DNA from: an archaeon
Lineage (GTDB): Archaea; Iainarchaeota; Iainarchaeia; Iainarchaeales; GCA-2688035
NCBI GenBank assembly: GCA_030616665.1
Contig: JAUWWX010000004.1
Span: forward strand, 1-16,146
Reading direction: 5' to 3'
Length of the DNA stretch: 16,146 nt
The position numbers and the translations under genes are program-made. Of the stretch, positions 6,613 to 14,101 are shown piece after piece. Numbering within the stretch: position 1 is the stretch's first letter; each line of letters begins with the position of its first letter. The notes beneath the pieces are model-generated. The model had not been told where the DNA came from. It did not search any database and saw only the letters and a program-made list of their open reading frames with translations.

Positions 6613-7620
6613 ATGAAAACTGTTTTGGTAACAGGCGGAGCGGGCTTTATTGGCTCACACCTTGTAGATGAGCTTGTAAACCGAAAGCTTAATGTAAGGG
6701 TTTTGGACAACCTTGTGGGAGGAGAGCAGAACCTGCGCTATTTCCACAAAGAGGTTGAATTCGTTAATGGAGACTGCTGCAATAGGCTGGACTGCAAAAG
6801 GGCAGCAGAGGGAATTGACACCGTTTTCCACTTGGCTGCCCACGCCGCAGAAGGCCAAAGCGTTTTCACGCCGGTCTTTAATGCAAAGACAAACCTTGTT
6901 GGAAGCATTACAATGCTTGCAGAGGCAATAAATGCAGGTGTTGAAAACTTTGTTTTTACATCAAGCATTGCCGCTTACGGCAGCCAAAAGAAGCTGCCGA
7001 TTAGGGAGGACGCTATCCTTAACCCTGACGACCCCTATGCCATAACAAAGAAGGCCTTTGAGGACTATTTGCATATTTACTACCACTTAACTGGAATAAA
7101 GCCCTACATCGTCCGTTTTTTCAACGTTTACGGGCCAAGGCAGAGGATGGACGACCCTTACAGGGGCGTTGTCCCAATCTTTGTAAATAAGTGCCTTAAG
7201 GGTGAGAGGCCAATAATTTTTGGAGACGGGCTGCAAAAGAGGGCCTTTACCTACATCAGCGACGTGGTCGAGCCGATTTGCGATGTGGTTGGCAGAAAGA
7301 GCCTTGTTGACAACCCAGTAAACATCGGAACAGAGGAAGTGCATACTGTAAAAGAGCTTGGCGAGAAGATAATTGAGAAGATGCACGTAAACCTTGAACT
7401 GCAGTTCATTGAGGAAAGGACAAGCGATGTCAAGGTAACGTACTGCGACATGGGAAAGGCAAGGAAGCTTTTTGCTTATGAGGCAAAGGTTGGCTTGGAC
7501 CAGGGCTTGGACAAGACCATTGAATGGGCAAAGAAGGAGGGTCCGCAGGAATTCAGGTACTTTAACTATAGCGAGATTCCGAAGCTGACCAGCAAAACCT
7601 ATACAACCAAAAAAATTTGA
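6613..7620 (+). CDS. NAD-dependent nucleotide-sugar epimerase (UDP-glucose/GlcNAc 4-epimerase-like SDR)
   Basis: An extended short-chain dehydrogenase, 335 residues, acting in the cytoplasm on an NDP-sugar. The NAD-binding loop GGAGFIGSH is at 8-16, with Asp32 (LDNL) to hold the adenosine ribose. FHLAAHAAEGQSV, TSSIAAYG (116-123) and the catalytic PYAITKK (Y142, K146) follow. The substrate half has FFNVYGPRQR, GEG-type FGDGLQKRAFTYISDV and a late GLDQGLDKTIEW. This order resembles archaeal and bacterial GalE/WbpP-like 4-epimerases, but 4,6-dehydratases lie close by in sequence space. The lack of the dehydratase T-D-E triad (TSSIAAYG instead) favours an epimerase. The gene starts 11 bases after the radical SAM gene with a weak Shine-Dalgarno, so it is probably in the same transcript. 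It may make GalNAc- or Gal-type donors for the glycan. Confidence 0.82.
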   Translation: MKTVLVTGGAGFIGSHLVDELVNRKLNVRVLDNLVGGEQNLRYFHKEVEFVNGDCCNRLDCKRAAEGIDTVFHLAAHAAEGQSVFTPVFNAKTNLVGSITMLAEAINAGVENFVFTSSIAAYGSQKKLPIREDAILNPDDPYAITKKAFEDYLHIYYHLTGIKPYIVRFFNVYGPRQRMDDPYRGVVPIFVNKCLKGERPIIFGDGLQKRAFTYISDVVEPICDVVGRKSLVDNPVNIGTEEVHTVKELGEKIIEKMHVNLELQFIEERTSDVKVTYCDMGKARKLFAYEAKVGLDQGLDKTIEWAKKEGPQEFRYFNYSEIPKLTSKTYTTKKI

Positions 7621-7626
7621 TCCAGT

Positions 7627-8517
7627 ATGGCTTTTTCTTTTCCAAAGGCAAGCATTGTGGTTGCGTCCTACAATAACGAGGCAGGGCTTGAACAAGTTCT
7701 GGACGCAATGCTTGGGCTGAACTATCCAAACCAATTTGAAATAATTGTTGTTGACGATGGAAGCAGCGACAACACAGTTGAAATGCTGGCAAAAAAATTT
7801 GGCAGGGAGAAGAGAATCACCATAATTGCCCACGCCAAAAATAAGGGGGTTTGCGCGGCAAGGAATGAGGGCATTAAGGCTGCGAAATTTCCGATTGTTG
7901 TGAATATGGACCACGACTGTATTCCTGAAAGGAACTGGTTAAGGCAGCTTGTTAAGGGCTTTGTGGATGAGGGTGTGGGCGTGGTAAGCAGCTTTGGCTC
8001 GTTTGGCGGAACCTCAACAGCTTTTAGAAGGGAATTGCTTGACCAGGTTGGTGGTTACGATGAGAGATTCTTTTACTACAGGGAGGATACTGATCTAACG
8101 TTCAATATAATGGATTTGGGCTACAGCTACAGGCTGGTTAAGGCTGATTACCTGCACGACCACAGGGAGGCTAAGCCAAAGGGCCTGGTTGCCACTGCCA
8201 AGTATGTCTTGAAGAGGCTGTGCTACCATCAAAATGACGCGCTTCTTTTCAAAAGGCATCCAGTACTTGCGGGAAAGTTTTTGCAGGTGAAGTTTGGCTT
8301 CATTGTAAACCCAATAGCTGACTTCAAGGTTGTTGCAAATTTGTGGGAGGGAAGCAGCAAGAAGCTAAACCTTGGCAGCCCAAGGGGAATTGTCCTTATC
8401 AGAAACAGGACGCCGCTGCATACAGTGGCAATAGTGCTTCTTGCAATTTTTTACGTTTTTGCAGTAAAGTTTTTTAGGCTGATTGGAAGCATTAAGTTCA
8501 GGAAGCTGCTGGTTTAA
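7627..8517 (+). CDS. GT2 family glycosyltransferase with C-terminal membrane segment
   Basis: A 296-residue GT-A transferase. Motifs: PKASIVVASYNNEAGLEQVL at the start, IIVVDDGSSDNT (39-50), NKGVCAARNEGIKAA (72-86), the DXD metal site NMDHDCIP (93-100), GGYDERFFYYREDTDL with the catalytic-base ED (153-154), then DLGYSYRLVKADYLHDHREAKP. The C-terminus adds a basic linker and one hydrophobic helix (TVAIVLLAIFYVFAVKFF), suggesting attachment to the cytoplasmic membrane face where lipid-linked sugars are built. It begins six bases after the previous stop with no recognisable Shine-Dalgarno, so translation is probably coupled. It is followed by the AglD/LPTF-type membrane protein. In haloarchaeal AglD a GT2 domain is fused to just such a membrane domain; here the two parts are separate neighbouring genes. 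Donor and acceptor are unknown. Confidence 0.84.
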   Translation: MAFSFPKASIVVASYNNEAGLEQVLDAMLGLNYPNQFEIIVVDDGSSDNTVEMLAKKFGREKRITIIAHAKNKGVCAARNEGIKAAKFPIVVNMDHDCIPERNWLRQLVKGFVDEGVGVVSSFGSFGGTSTAFRRELLDQVGGYDERFFYYREDTDLTFNIMDLGYSYRLVKADYLHDHREAKPKGLVATAKYVLKRLCYHQNDALLFKRHPVLAGKFLQVKFGFIVNPIADFKVVANLWEGSSKKLNLGSPRGIVLIRNRTPLHTVAIVLLAIFYVFAVKFFRLIGSIKFRKLLV

Positions 8518-8528
8518 GTGCTTGGAAG

Positions 8529-9500
8529 ATGAAGATAAAAAAGCGCTATTTTGGGCTGATTGGGATTGCAATCTTTGCATTCATCCTCTATAACCTGGGC
8601 ATTGGAAAGATTTTGCAGGTCTTGTCAGGAATAAACCTTGTATTCATTGCAGCGGCATTGCTGCTTGGGCTTTCGACCATTTTGCTGAAGGGGCTCAAGT
8701 ACAAGATAGTTGTGAAAGCGCACAACAAAAATATTTCCTTGCTTGACAGTACCAAGTATTTCACGATAGGGTTTTTCTTGGGCCTTGTTACCCCTGGCAG
8801 AATTGGAGAGATTGCCAGGGCGCTTTACGCAAACCAAAAAATTAACTCGCTTGGAAAGAGCATCAGCACTGTTGTCTTTGACAGGGCAATTGATCTCGCA
8901 ATTTTGATTGCAATGGGTTTTATCGCAGCATTGTTCTTTTCCCTTTCCCTGCAAATCGAGGTAATTCCAGCATGGCTGCTTGCACTTATAGCTGTTTGCT
9001 TTTGCATGCTTTTGTTCCTGATTTCAAGGAAAAACATTGCCAGGGTTTTCCTCAAGCCAGTTTTCCAGGCCATTGTGCCGGACAAATTCAAGCAGAAAGC
9101 CAAAACAGGCTTTGATGAATTCTACCACTCGATAAGCGAGGCAAAGGAAAACAGGAAATGGCTGGCAACTGCAGTGGGAGTTAGCATTATTACCTGGATA
9201 GTTACTGTCTTTACAATATCCCTTTACCTCACATCCCTGAACCTGAGTGTTCCTCTCCACTTCGTGTTCCTGCTGCTGCCAATACTTACACTGGTTGACC
9301 TGCTGCCAATCTCATTCTCTGGCCTTGGCACAAGGGAAGCAGCATCCATTTTTTTGCTCTCCTTCTACGGCATTGGGGCAGCTGAAGCGGTTGCCTTCTC
9401 TGTGCTGGTCTTTGCAATAGGGTACGTGGTCTGCGCGGCAATAGGCTTTGCCATGTTCGTAAGGGAATCTGCAAAAGTGGACTTGGGAATGCTGCGATAG
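8529..9500 (+). CDS. LPTF/UPF0104 multi-spanning membrane protein (AglD C-terminal domain / flippase-like)
   Basis: A 323-residue integral membrane protein of the lysylphosphatidylglycerol synthase TM-region family, with about seven to eight hydrophobic helices. Family signatures seen are LGLVTPGRIGEIARALY (P-x-R-x-GE-x-x-RA), VVFDRAIDLAILIAMG and LLPISFSGLGTREAAS (the P-x-S-x-x-GLG-x-RE motif). The family includes the membrane half of archaeal AglD, and some members are discussed as lipid or polyprenyl-sugar translocases; the molecular role is not settled. It sits 11 bases after a GT2 gene, matching the AglD domain order in two proteins. It is the only flippase candidate in the window, with no Wzx-type protein visible. 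A short GGAAG lies too close to the ATG to be a normal Shine-Dalgarno. It ends the first plus-strand run and a T-rich terminator follows. Confidence 0.83.
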   Translation: MKIKKRYFGLIGIAIFAFILYNLGIGKILQVLSGINLVFIAAALLLGLSTILLKGLKYKIVVKAHNKNISLLDSTKYFTIGFFLGLVTPGRIGEIARALYANQKINSLGKSISTVVFDRAIDLAILIAMGFIAALFFSLSLQIEVIPAWLLALIAVCFCMLLFLISRKNIARVFLKPVFQAIVPDKFKQKAKTGFDEFYHSISEAKENRKWLATAVGVSIITWIVTVFTISLYLTSLNLSVPLHFVFLLLPILTLVDLLPISFSGLGTREAASIFLLSFYGIGAAEAVAFSVLVFAIGYVVCAAIGFAMFVRESAKVDLGMLR

Positions 9501-9550
9501 GCACAGGCCCCAAATGCCAAAAACAGGGCGTTTTCGACTCTTGTACCAAG

Positions 9551-9569
9551 TTTTATTTTAATCTTTTTT
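9551..9569 (+). terminator. T-rich transcription terminator after the LPTF gene
   Basis: TTTTATTTTAATCTTTTTT is the most T-rich plus-strand tract in the window's intergenic DNA. It lies 50 bases after the LPTF stop and just before a strong TATA box. Archaeal RNA polymerase terminates on such oligo-T tracts, so this probably ends the preceding transcript. There is no clear stem upstream. Confidence 0.55.
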
Positions 9570-9590
9570 AATAGTTAACCCCCTTATGCA

Positions 9591-9604
9591 ATATATAATA
9601 TATA
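9591..9604 (+). promoter_or_regulatory. Strong TATA box upstream of rmlB
   Basis: ATATATAATATATA is centred about 27 bp before the rmlB ATG at 9625, so the transcript should start at or within a few bases of that ATG. The preceding bases (GATAA) hold no Shine-Dalgarno, in contrast to the downstream rmlA (GAGGTGG). This fits a leaderless first gene and leadered internal genes in one operon. Confidence 0.7.
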
Positions 9605-9624
9605 CTACTGCACTGTTGAGATAA

Positions 9625-10587
9625 ATGCAAAAAATTCTAGTTACAGGCGGCTGTGGCTTCATTGGAAGCAATTTCATTCGCTTTTTCATGCAAAAAGAGC
9701 CGGAAACAGAAATAGCCAACCTTGACAAGTTGACCTACGCAGGGAGAAAAGAAAATTTGCAGGACATTGAGGGAAACAGCAATTACACCTTCATTAAGGG
9801 AGACATCTGCAATCCAAGCGATGTTGAAAAAGCTATGCAGGGCTGCTCTGCCGTAATAAACTTCGCTGCAGAAAGCCATGTTGACCGCGCCATAGAGGAC
9901 GCTGATGCCTTTGTTAAGACGAATTTTTTTGGCGTGAGGGTTCTTTGTGAGGAAGCGAAAAGGCAAGGGATTGACAGACTGGTTCAGGTCTCCACTGACG
10001 AGTGCTATGGAGAAATCACAGAAGGAAGCTTTAAAGAGACAGATGCATTACATCCGCGCAATCCCTACAGCGCAGCAAAGGCTGCTGGAGAGTTGCTTGC
10101 AATGAGTTATTCTACCACGGATGGCTTGCCTGTGATTGTAACAAGGTCAAGCAATAATTATGGACCTTATCAATTTCCAGAGAAAGTAATTCCGCTGTTC
10201 ATTACAAACCTGCTTCGAAACAAAAAGGTTCCATTGTACGGTGAGGGACAAAATGTAAGGGACTGGCTGTATGTCTTGGACAACTGCGAGGCAATTGAGC
10301 TGTGCCTGCGGAAAGGAAAAGCTGGAGAGGCGTACAACGTTGGCGCTGGAAACGAATTGCAGAACATTGAGCTGACCAAGAAAATTCTTGCAGAGCTGGG
10401 AAAGGGCGAGGAAATGATTGAAAAAGTGAAGGATAGGTTAGGGCATGATTTGCGATACAGCCTTGACTGCTCAAAGATAGAGAAAGAGCTTGGCTGGAAG
10501 CCAAAGACAAGCTTTGAGGAAGGTTTGAAAAAGACAGTACAGTGGTACAAGGAAAGCGAGGAATGGTGGAAGCCGTTGGTGGAGTGA
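9625..10587 (+). CDS. rmlB: dTDP-glucose 4,6-dehydratase
   Basis: Converts dTDP-glucose to dTDP-4-keto-6-deoxyglucose in the cytoplasm, the branch point to rhamnose, fucosamine-type and quinovosamine-type sugars. At 320 residues it is close to the family length. Signatures: GGCGFIGSN (8-16), LDKLTYAGRKENL (33-45), NFAAESHVDRAI (79-90), the catalytic triad region STDECYGE (T124, D125, E126; most homologues have Val or Ile where Cys127 is), YSAAK (Y148, K152), RSSNNYGPYQFPEKVIPL, YGEGQNVRDWLYV and DRLGHDLRYSLD. Nearly every RmlB hallmark is present, so substrate assignment is much firmer than for the other SDR proteins here. It is the first gene after a strong promoter and is followed 15 bases later by rmlA. 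No rmlC or rmlD is in the window, so the fate of the product is open. Confidence 0.95.
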   Translation: MQKILVTGGCGFIGSNFIRFFMQKEPETEIANLDKLTYAGRKENLQDIEGNSNYTFIKGDICNPSDVEKAMQGCSAVINFAAESHVDRAIEDADAFVKTNFFGVRVLCEEAKRQGIDRLVQVSTDECYGEITEGSFKETDALHPRNPYSAAKAAGELLAMSYSTTDGLPVIVTRSSNNYGPYQFPEKVIPLFITNLLRNKKVPLYGEGQNVRDWLYVLDNCEAIELCLRKGKAGEAYNVGAGNELQNIELTKKILAELGKGEEMIEKVKDRLGHDLRYSLDCSKIEKELGWKPKTSFEEGLKKTVQWYKESEEWWKPLVE

Positions 10588-10602
10588 GACTGAGGTGGTT
10601 TT

Positions 10603-11346
10603 ATGGAAAAGCTAAAAGGCTTGATACTTGCTGGAGGCACTGGAAGTCGATTGCGCCCCCTAACAAAAGCTTGTAACAAGCATTTGCTGCCTGTTTACAA
10701 CAAGCCAATGATTTACTATCCCATAGAGATGCTGAAGTCTGCCGGTGTCAAAGACATAATGGTTGTTACCGGCACATACCATGCAGGCGACATTTTTACG
10801 CTGCTTGGCAGCGGCAAGGATTTTGGAGTCAAGTTCACCTACAGGGTGCAGGACGAGGCAGGTGGCATTCCCTCCGCAATTGCCTTGGCAGAGGATTTTG
10901 TCGGCAAAGACAAATTCATTTCAATCAACGGGGACAACATCGTTTTTGAGTCATTGAAGCCGTTTGCAGAGCAGTTTGAGAAAAGCGATGCAGAGATGCA
11001 AGTCCTTTTGTACAAGGGAATAGAGGAAGAGGCGAAGAAGTCAGGCGTTGCAGTAGTTGAAGGAAGCAAGGTTGTTGAAGTAGTTGAAAAGCCTGCTGAG
11101 CCGCCGAGCCGAAACATAATTGTTGGAATTTACTTCCTCAGCCCAAATGTGTTTGACATTATTAGGAAGCTGAAGCCTTCTGCCAGGGGCGAAACCGAGA
11201 TAACGGACGTGCAAAGGCATTATTTGCAAAAGGGAAAGCTTTCTGCTGCCATGCTCGAGGGAAACTGGCTTGACGCAGGCGACTTCGAGGACTTGCTTAA
11301 CGCAAACCTTGAGACCAAAAAGCTGAGTGAAAGCGGAAGAGATTAG
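10603..11346 (+). CDS. rmlA: Glucose-1-phosphate thymidylyltransferase
   Basis: Makes dTDP-glucose (or a related NDP-glucose) from glucose-1-phosphate and dTTP, feeding RmlB next door. It has 247 residues, shorter than the roughly 290 of bacterial RmlA; many archaeal and short-form enzymes lack the C-terminal extension. The nucleotide-binding start is LILAGGTGSRLRPLT (7-21), then KHLLPVYNKPMIYYPIEML, VQDEAGGIPSAI (bacterial enzymes usually have a GLAQA-type sequence here), the metal-binding INGDNIV (D111), SGVAVVE, VEKPAEPPS, GETEITDVQRHYL and WLDAGDFEDLL. The gene starts 15 bases after rmlB with a good GAGGTGG Shine-Dalgarno, so the two are surely cotranscribed. Nucleotide preference (dTTP versus UTP) is inferred from the pairing with RmlB. 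Confidence 0.92.
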   Translation: MEKLKGLILAGGTGSRLRPLTKACNKHLLPVYNKPMIYYPIEMLKSAGVKDIMVVTGTYHAGDIFTLLGSGKDFGVKFTYRVQDEAGGIPSAIALAEDFVGKDKFISINGDNIVFESLKPFAEQFEKSDAEMQVLLYKGIEEEAKKSGVAVVEGSKVVEVVEKPAEPPSRNIIVGIYFLSPNVFDIIRKLKPSARGETEITDVQRHYLQKGKLSAAMLEGNWLDAGDFEDLLNANLETKKLSESGRD

Positions 11347-11420
11347 TACAAACCTGGATTGGTAAGCTTAAAAAAATGGTTTTAGGAAAGGAATTTATTA
11401 ACGGAAAAGGAGCTGAAAGA

Positions 11421-12407
11421 ATGGCTGCTGAAGGAGATTTTTGGAAAGAAAAGCGCGTTTTGGTGACAGGCGCAGACGGGTTTATTGGCTCGCATTTGAC
11501 CGAAGCACTTCTTGAAAATGGTGCCGAGGTAAGCGTGTTCATTAAAGGAGATAGCCAAACAACTTTTAGGAAAAGCAGGCTTGGCAATCTGGATGCAGTG
11601 CAGGACAGGATTGCGCATATCATCAAGGGAAACATTGGAAGCGAGGACAGCAAAACCCAGATAAAAGAAAACAACCCCGAGATAATCTTTCATCTGGCTG
11701 CAGAGGCCTATGTGCCCTTTTCATTTGACCACCCGCTGGAAACGCTGAAAACAAACCTCATTGGCACATTGAACGTGCTGCACGCTGCAATGGACCTGAA
11801 GAACGTAAAGCAGATTGTTTGTACAAGCAGCAGCGAGGTCTACGGCACGGCAATGAAGGACAAGATAGATGAGCTGCATCCGCTTAACCCGACTTCGCCC
11901 TACGCTGCCTCAAAGGCCGCAGCAGACAGGTACTGCTACAGCTACTGGAAGACATACGGGCTGCCGATTGCGATAATTAGGCCGTTCAACACCTATGGGC
12001 CAAGGCATACGTATGATGTGATTCCAAAGTTTATACTGCTTGCTCTGCACAACAAGGAATTGACTATTTATGGAAGCGGAGAGCAGAGCAGGGACTTCAC
12101 CTATGTGAGTGACACAGTTGAGGGCTTTTTGCTGATGGGCAGCAGGAAGGAGGCAATTGGCAAGGCAGTCAATTTTGGGAACGGAAGGGATTACACAATC
12201 AATGAGACGACCGAGCTTATCAAGAGGCTGAGCGACAGCAGCTCCAAAATCGTTCACATTGAGAAAAGGGCTGCTGAGGTAAACAGGCTTATCTGCGACT
12301 ACAGCCTTGCACACAAGCTGTTTGGGTGGGAGCCAAAGGTTGGCCTTGAAGAGGGATTGAGAAGGAATATAGAATGGGAGAGACAAAGGTTGACAAAACA
12401 GCAGTAA
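11421..12407 (+). CDS. LegB-like NAD-dependent nucleotide-sugar 4,6-dehydratase (extended SDR)
   Basis: A cytoplasmic SDR of 328 residues. FWKEKRVLVTGADGFIGSH (7-25) gives the NAD loop. FHLAAEAYVPFSF, TSSSEVYGT (135-143, with S138 and E139 where dehydratases keep Ser/Thr-Glu), SPYAASKAAADR (Y161, K165), RPFNTYGPRHTYDVIPKF, YGSGEQSRDFTYVSDTVEGF and NFGNGRDYTI follow. This pattern is closest to the LegB-type UDP-GlcNAc 4,6-dehydratases and GDP-mannose-dehydratase-like enzymes, so a 4-keto-6-deoxy product is likely. A plain 4-epimerase is the main alternative. An in-frame ATG at 11376 exists, but the ATG at 11421 has AAGGAG eight bases upstream and starts where the family starts. The 3' end overlaps the acetyltransferase gene by 34 bases, suggesting consecutive steps. 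No aminotransferase is visible to complete a legionaminic- or bacillosamine-type route. Confidence 0.8.
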   Translation: MAAEGDFWKEKRVLVTGADGFIGSHLTEALLENGAEVSVFIKGDSQTTFRKSRLGNLDAVQDRIAHIIKGNIGSEDSKTQIKENNPEIIFHLAAEAYVPFSFDHPLETLKTNLIGTLNVLHAAMDLKNVKQIVCTSSSEVYGTAMKDKIDELHPLNPTSPYAASKAAADRYCYSYWKTYGLPIAIIRPFNTYGPRHTYDVIPKFILLALHNKELTIYGSGEQSRDFTYVSDTVEGFLLMGSRKEAIGKAVNFGNGRDYTINETTELIKRLSDSSSKIVHIEKRAAEVNRLICDYSLAHKLFGWEPKVGLEEGLRRNIEWERQRLTKQQ

Positions 12408-12961
12408 TTGACGAAGGCGCAAAAATCGGGGAAGGTACAAGCGTCTGGGCTTTTGTGCAAGTTGGCAAGAACGCAGTGGTAGGCAGGAACTGCGTTCTTG
12501 GGAACGGCTGCTACATTGACAGGGAAGCAAAAATTGGAGACAACGCAAAGGTAATGAACAAGGCCCAGGTCTTCAGGGGCTGCTCTGTTGGCAATAATGT
12601 TTTCATTGGCCCTGGAGCGGTAATTGCAAACGACAAGAGGCCAAAGCATGATACTGAGAGGAAATTCAAGGGCTGTGAGTGGAACATTGGCAACGATGTT
12701 TCAATTGGCGCAAATGCAGTGATTTTGCCTGACGTCAACATTGGAGAGTTTGCTTTGGTCGGAGCTGGAAGCGTGGTTACAAGGGACGTGCCAAAGCACG
12801 GACTCGTTTACGGCAACCCGGCAAAGCTGCATGGCTTTGCATGCGAATGCAGGGAGAAGATGGCTCTTTTAAGCAAGGACGAAAAAGAGGCAGTACTGCA
12901 GTGTGAGAAGTGCAAAAAAGAGATAAGGATTCAGGCAGAATTGCTCAGCCGAATCGAGTAA
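12374..12961 (+). CDS. Left-handed beta-helix sugar N-acetyltransferase with C-terminal zinc knuckle
   Basis: A hexapeptide-repeat acetyl-CoA transferase, 195 residues. Repeats of the [LIV]-G-x-x type run from about 11 to 145 (VIDEGAKIGEGTSVW, VGKNAVVGRNCVLGNGCYI, IGDNAKVMNKAQVFRGCSVGNNVFIGPGAV, IGANAVILPDVNIGEFALVGAGSVV), ending with YGNPAKLHGF. This order resembles WbpD/WlbB and related 3- or 4-amino-sugar N-acetyltransferases, where an Asn in the position of N86 (IANDKRP) is important. The C-terminus has two Cys pairs, C157-x-C159 and C177-x2-C180, a likely structural zinc site seen in part of this family. AAGGA seven bases upstream of 12374 supports a start inside the preceding gene, so the two are translationally coupled. 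An amino-sugar substrate is inferred, and the aminotransferase that would make it is not in the window. Confidence 0.85.
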   Translation: MGETKVDKTAVIDEGAKIGEGTSVWAFVQVGKNAVVGRNCVLGNGCYIDREAKIGDNAKVMNKAQVFRGCSVGNNVFIGPGAVIANDKRPKHDTERKFKGCEWNIGNDVSIGANAVILPDVNIGEFALVGAGSVVTRDVPKHGLVYGNPAKLHGFACECREKMALLSKDEKEAVLQCEKCKKEIRIQAELLSRIE

Positions 12962-12973
12962 GGCGGTTTTTTA

Positions 12974-14089
12974 ATGCAGGAAAACGAACATTTTGGCAAA
13001 GCTAGCAGCTGGCTTTTGCACAGTGGGATACAAAGGGATAATGGCGCATTCTGCGCATGGTTTGACCTGGGCAAGGGCAAAAATTCTTTTGAATACAGCG
13101 AAATAACAGGCTATGGCATTACCTCGCTTGTCTTCCTAAACAGCATCAAGGAAAACAGCCTACTGATTGAAAGGGCAAAAAGGGCAAGCCAGTGGCTTAA
13201 CAGCCATGCCATTTCCAGCGAAGGAGCGGTACTTGCAAGGAATTACATGAGGTGGGAGCAGCCCAATGCAAAGTTTTCATTTGAGGGCGGAAACTGCTTT
13301 GCGTTTGACGCAGGCATTGTACTCAACGGCTTAGTAAATTTGTACAGACTGACGAAAGAGCAGGAAATGCTTGAATATGCACTGAGGGTTGGAAACTTTT
13401 TGATTGAAAAAATGTTTGAAAACGGAAAAATGCACGCCATATACAACGTGAAGAGCGGGAAAGCTGCCGATTCCAAGGAAAAGTGGAGCACACAGCCTGG
13501 TTCCCTTTATGCAAAAATTTCTGTTGGGCTGCTTGGGCTGTCGGAAATGGCTAATGAAAAGAAGTTTGCTGAAGTGGCAGGTTTGCTTTGCGAGAATGCT
13601 TTGGCTTTGCAGCAGCCGAATGGCAGGTTTGTGACAAACCAAGGCAATGGAAGCACCCATTTGCATCCTCACCTTTATTCTGCGGAAGGATTATTATTTG
13701 TTGGGGAAAAAATGGGGGAGAAACGCTTTATTGATGCTGCGGAAGGGGCTGTCAGTTGGGCCTTTGAAAACCAAGCAGAAAACGGCGGCGTCAATGCCTT
13801 TTTTTCAGGGAAATGGAACCAGAGCCAGAGAAGCGATGTTTTGGCGCAGTTGCTGAGGCTTGCCCTTGCCTTGAAGGCAAAAGGCAGGCTTGAAGGCGTT
13901 GCAGATGAGAAGTTGACAAGGCTGGGGGAGAGGCTTTTGCAATTTCAGCACGAAAGTGGGGGCTTTTTGTACGGCAAAGAGCTTGATTTGAAGGAAAGGA
14001 ATTGCGTTAATGCCTGGTGCACGATGTTTGCATTGCAAGCCTTGCACTGGCACAGCACAGGAAAAATTGATTTTGCCAAAATTATTTAG
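12974..14089 (+). CDS. Soluble alpha/alpha-toroid protein, glycan-related, function unknown
   Basis: Not confidently assignable. Its 371 residues have no signal peptide and no membrane helix, so it is probably cytoplasmic. The sequence is helical and repetitive in the manner of (alpha/alpha) barrels: repeated aromatic-rich helices (ASSWLL, ASQWLNSH, YALRVGNFLIEKM, GAVSWAFENQ, ERLLQFQH) each followed by a turn with NGA, NGRF, NGGV or SGGF. EYSEITGYGITSLVFL (about 39-54) and THLHPHLYSAEGLLF are distinctive, and the C-terminus ends NCVNAWCTMFALQALHW. These features recall toroid families in polysaccharide loci such as VpsJ-like and glucuronyl C5-epimerase-like proteins and unsaturated-glycan hydrolases; the sequence alone does not choose between them. 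GGCGGT precedes the ATG, which lies 12 bases after the acetyltransferase stop. Its place between an acetyltransferase and wecB suggests action on a lipid-linked or nucleotide-linked sugar. Confidence 0.75.
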   Translation: MQENEHFGKASSWLLHSGIQRDNGAFCAWFDLGKGKNSFEYSEITGYGITSLVFLNSIKENSLLIERAKRASQWLNSHAISSEGAVLARNYMRWEQPNAKFSFEGGNCFAFDAGIVLNGLVNLYRLTKEQEMLEYALRVGNFLIEKMFENGKMHAIYNVKSGKAADSKEKWSTQPGSLYAKISVGLLGLSEMANEKKFAEVAGLLCENALALQQPNGRFVTNQGNGSTHLHPHLYSAEGLLFVGEKMGEKRFIDAAEGAVSWAFENQAENGGVNAFFSGKWNQSQRSDVLAQLLRLALALKAKGRLEGVADEKLTRLGERLLQFQHESGGFLYGKELDLKERNCVNAWCTMFALQALHWHSTGKIDFAKII

Positions 14090-14101
14090 GTGAAAAAGAA
14101 C

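Noticed and set aside
11376..11420. Earlier ATG for the LegB-like dehydratase
   Set aside because: It lacks a well-placed Shine-Dalgarno and adds 15 residues not expected for the family; the ATG at 11421 has AAGGAG and starts just before the Rossmann strand.
14090..14101. GTG start for wecB
   Set aside because: No Shine-Dalgarno precedes it, and the GGTGA that contains it is itself the likely ribosome-binding site for the ATG at 14102.
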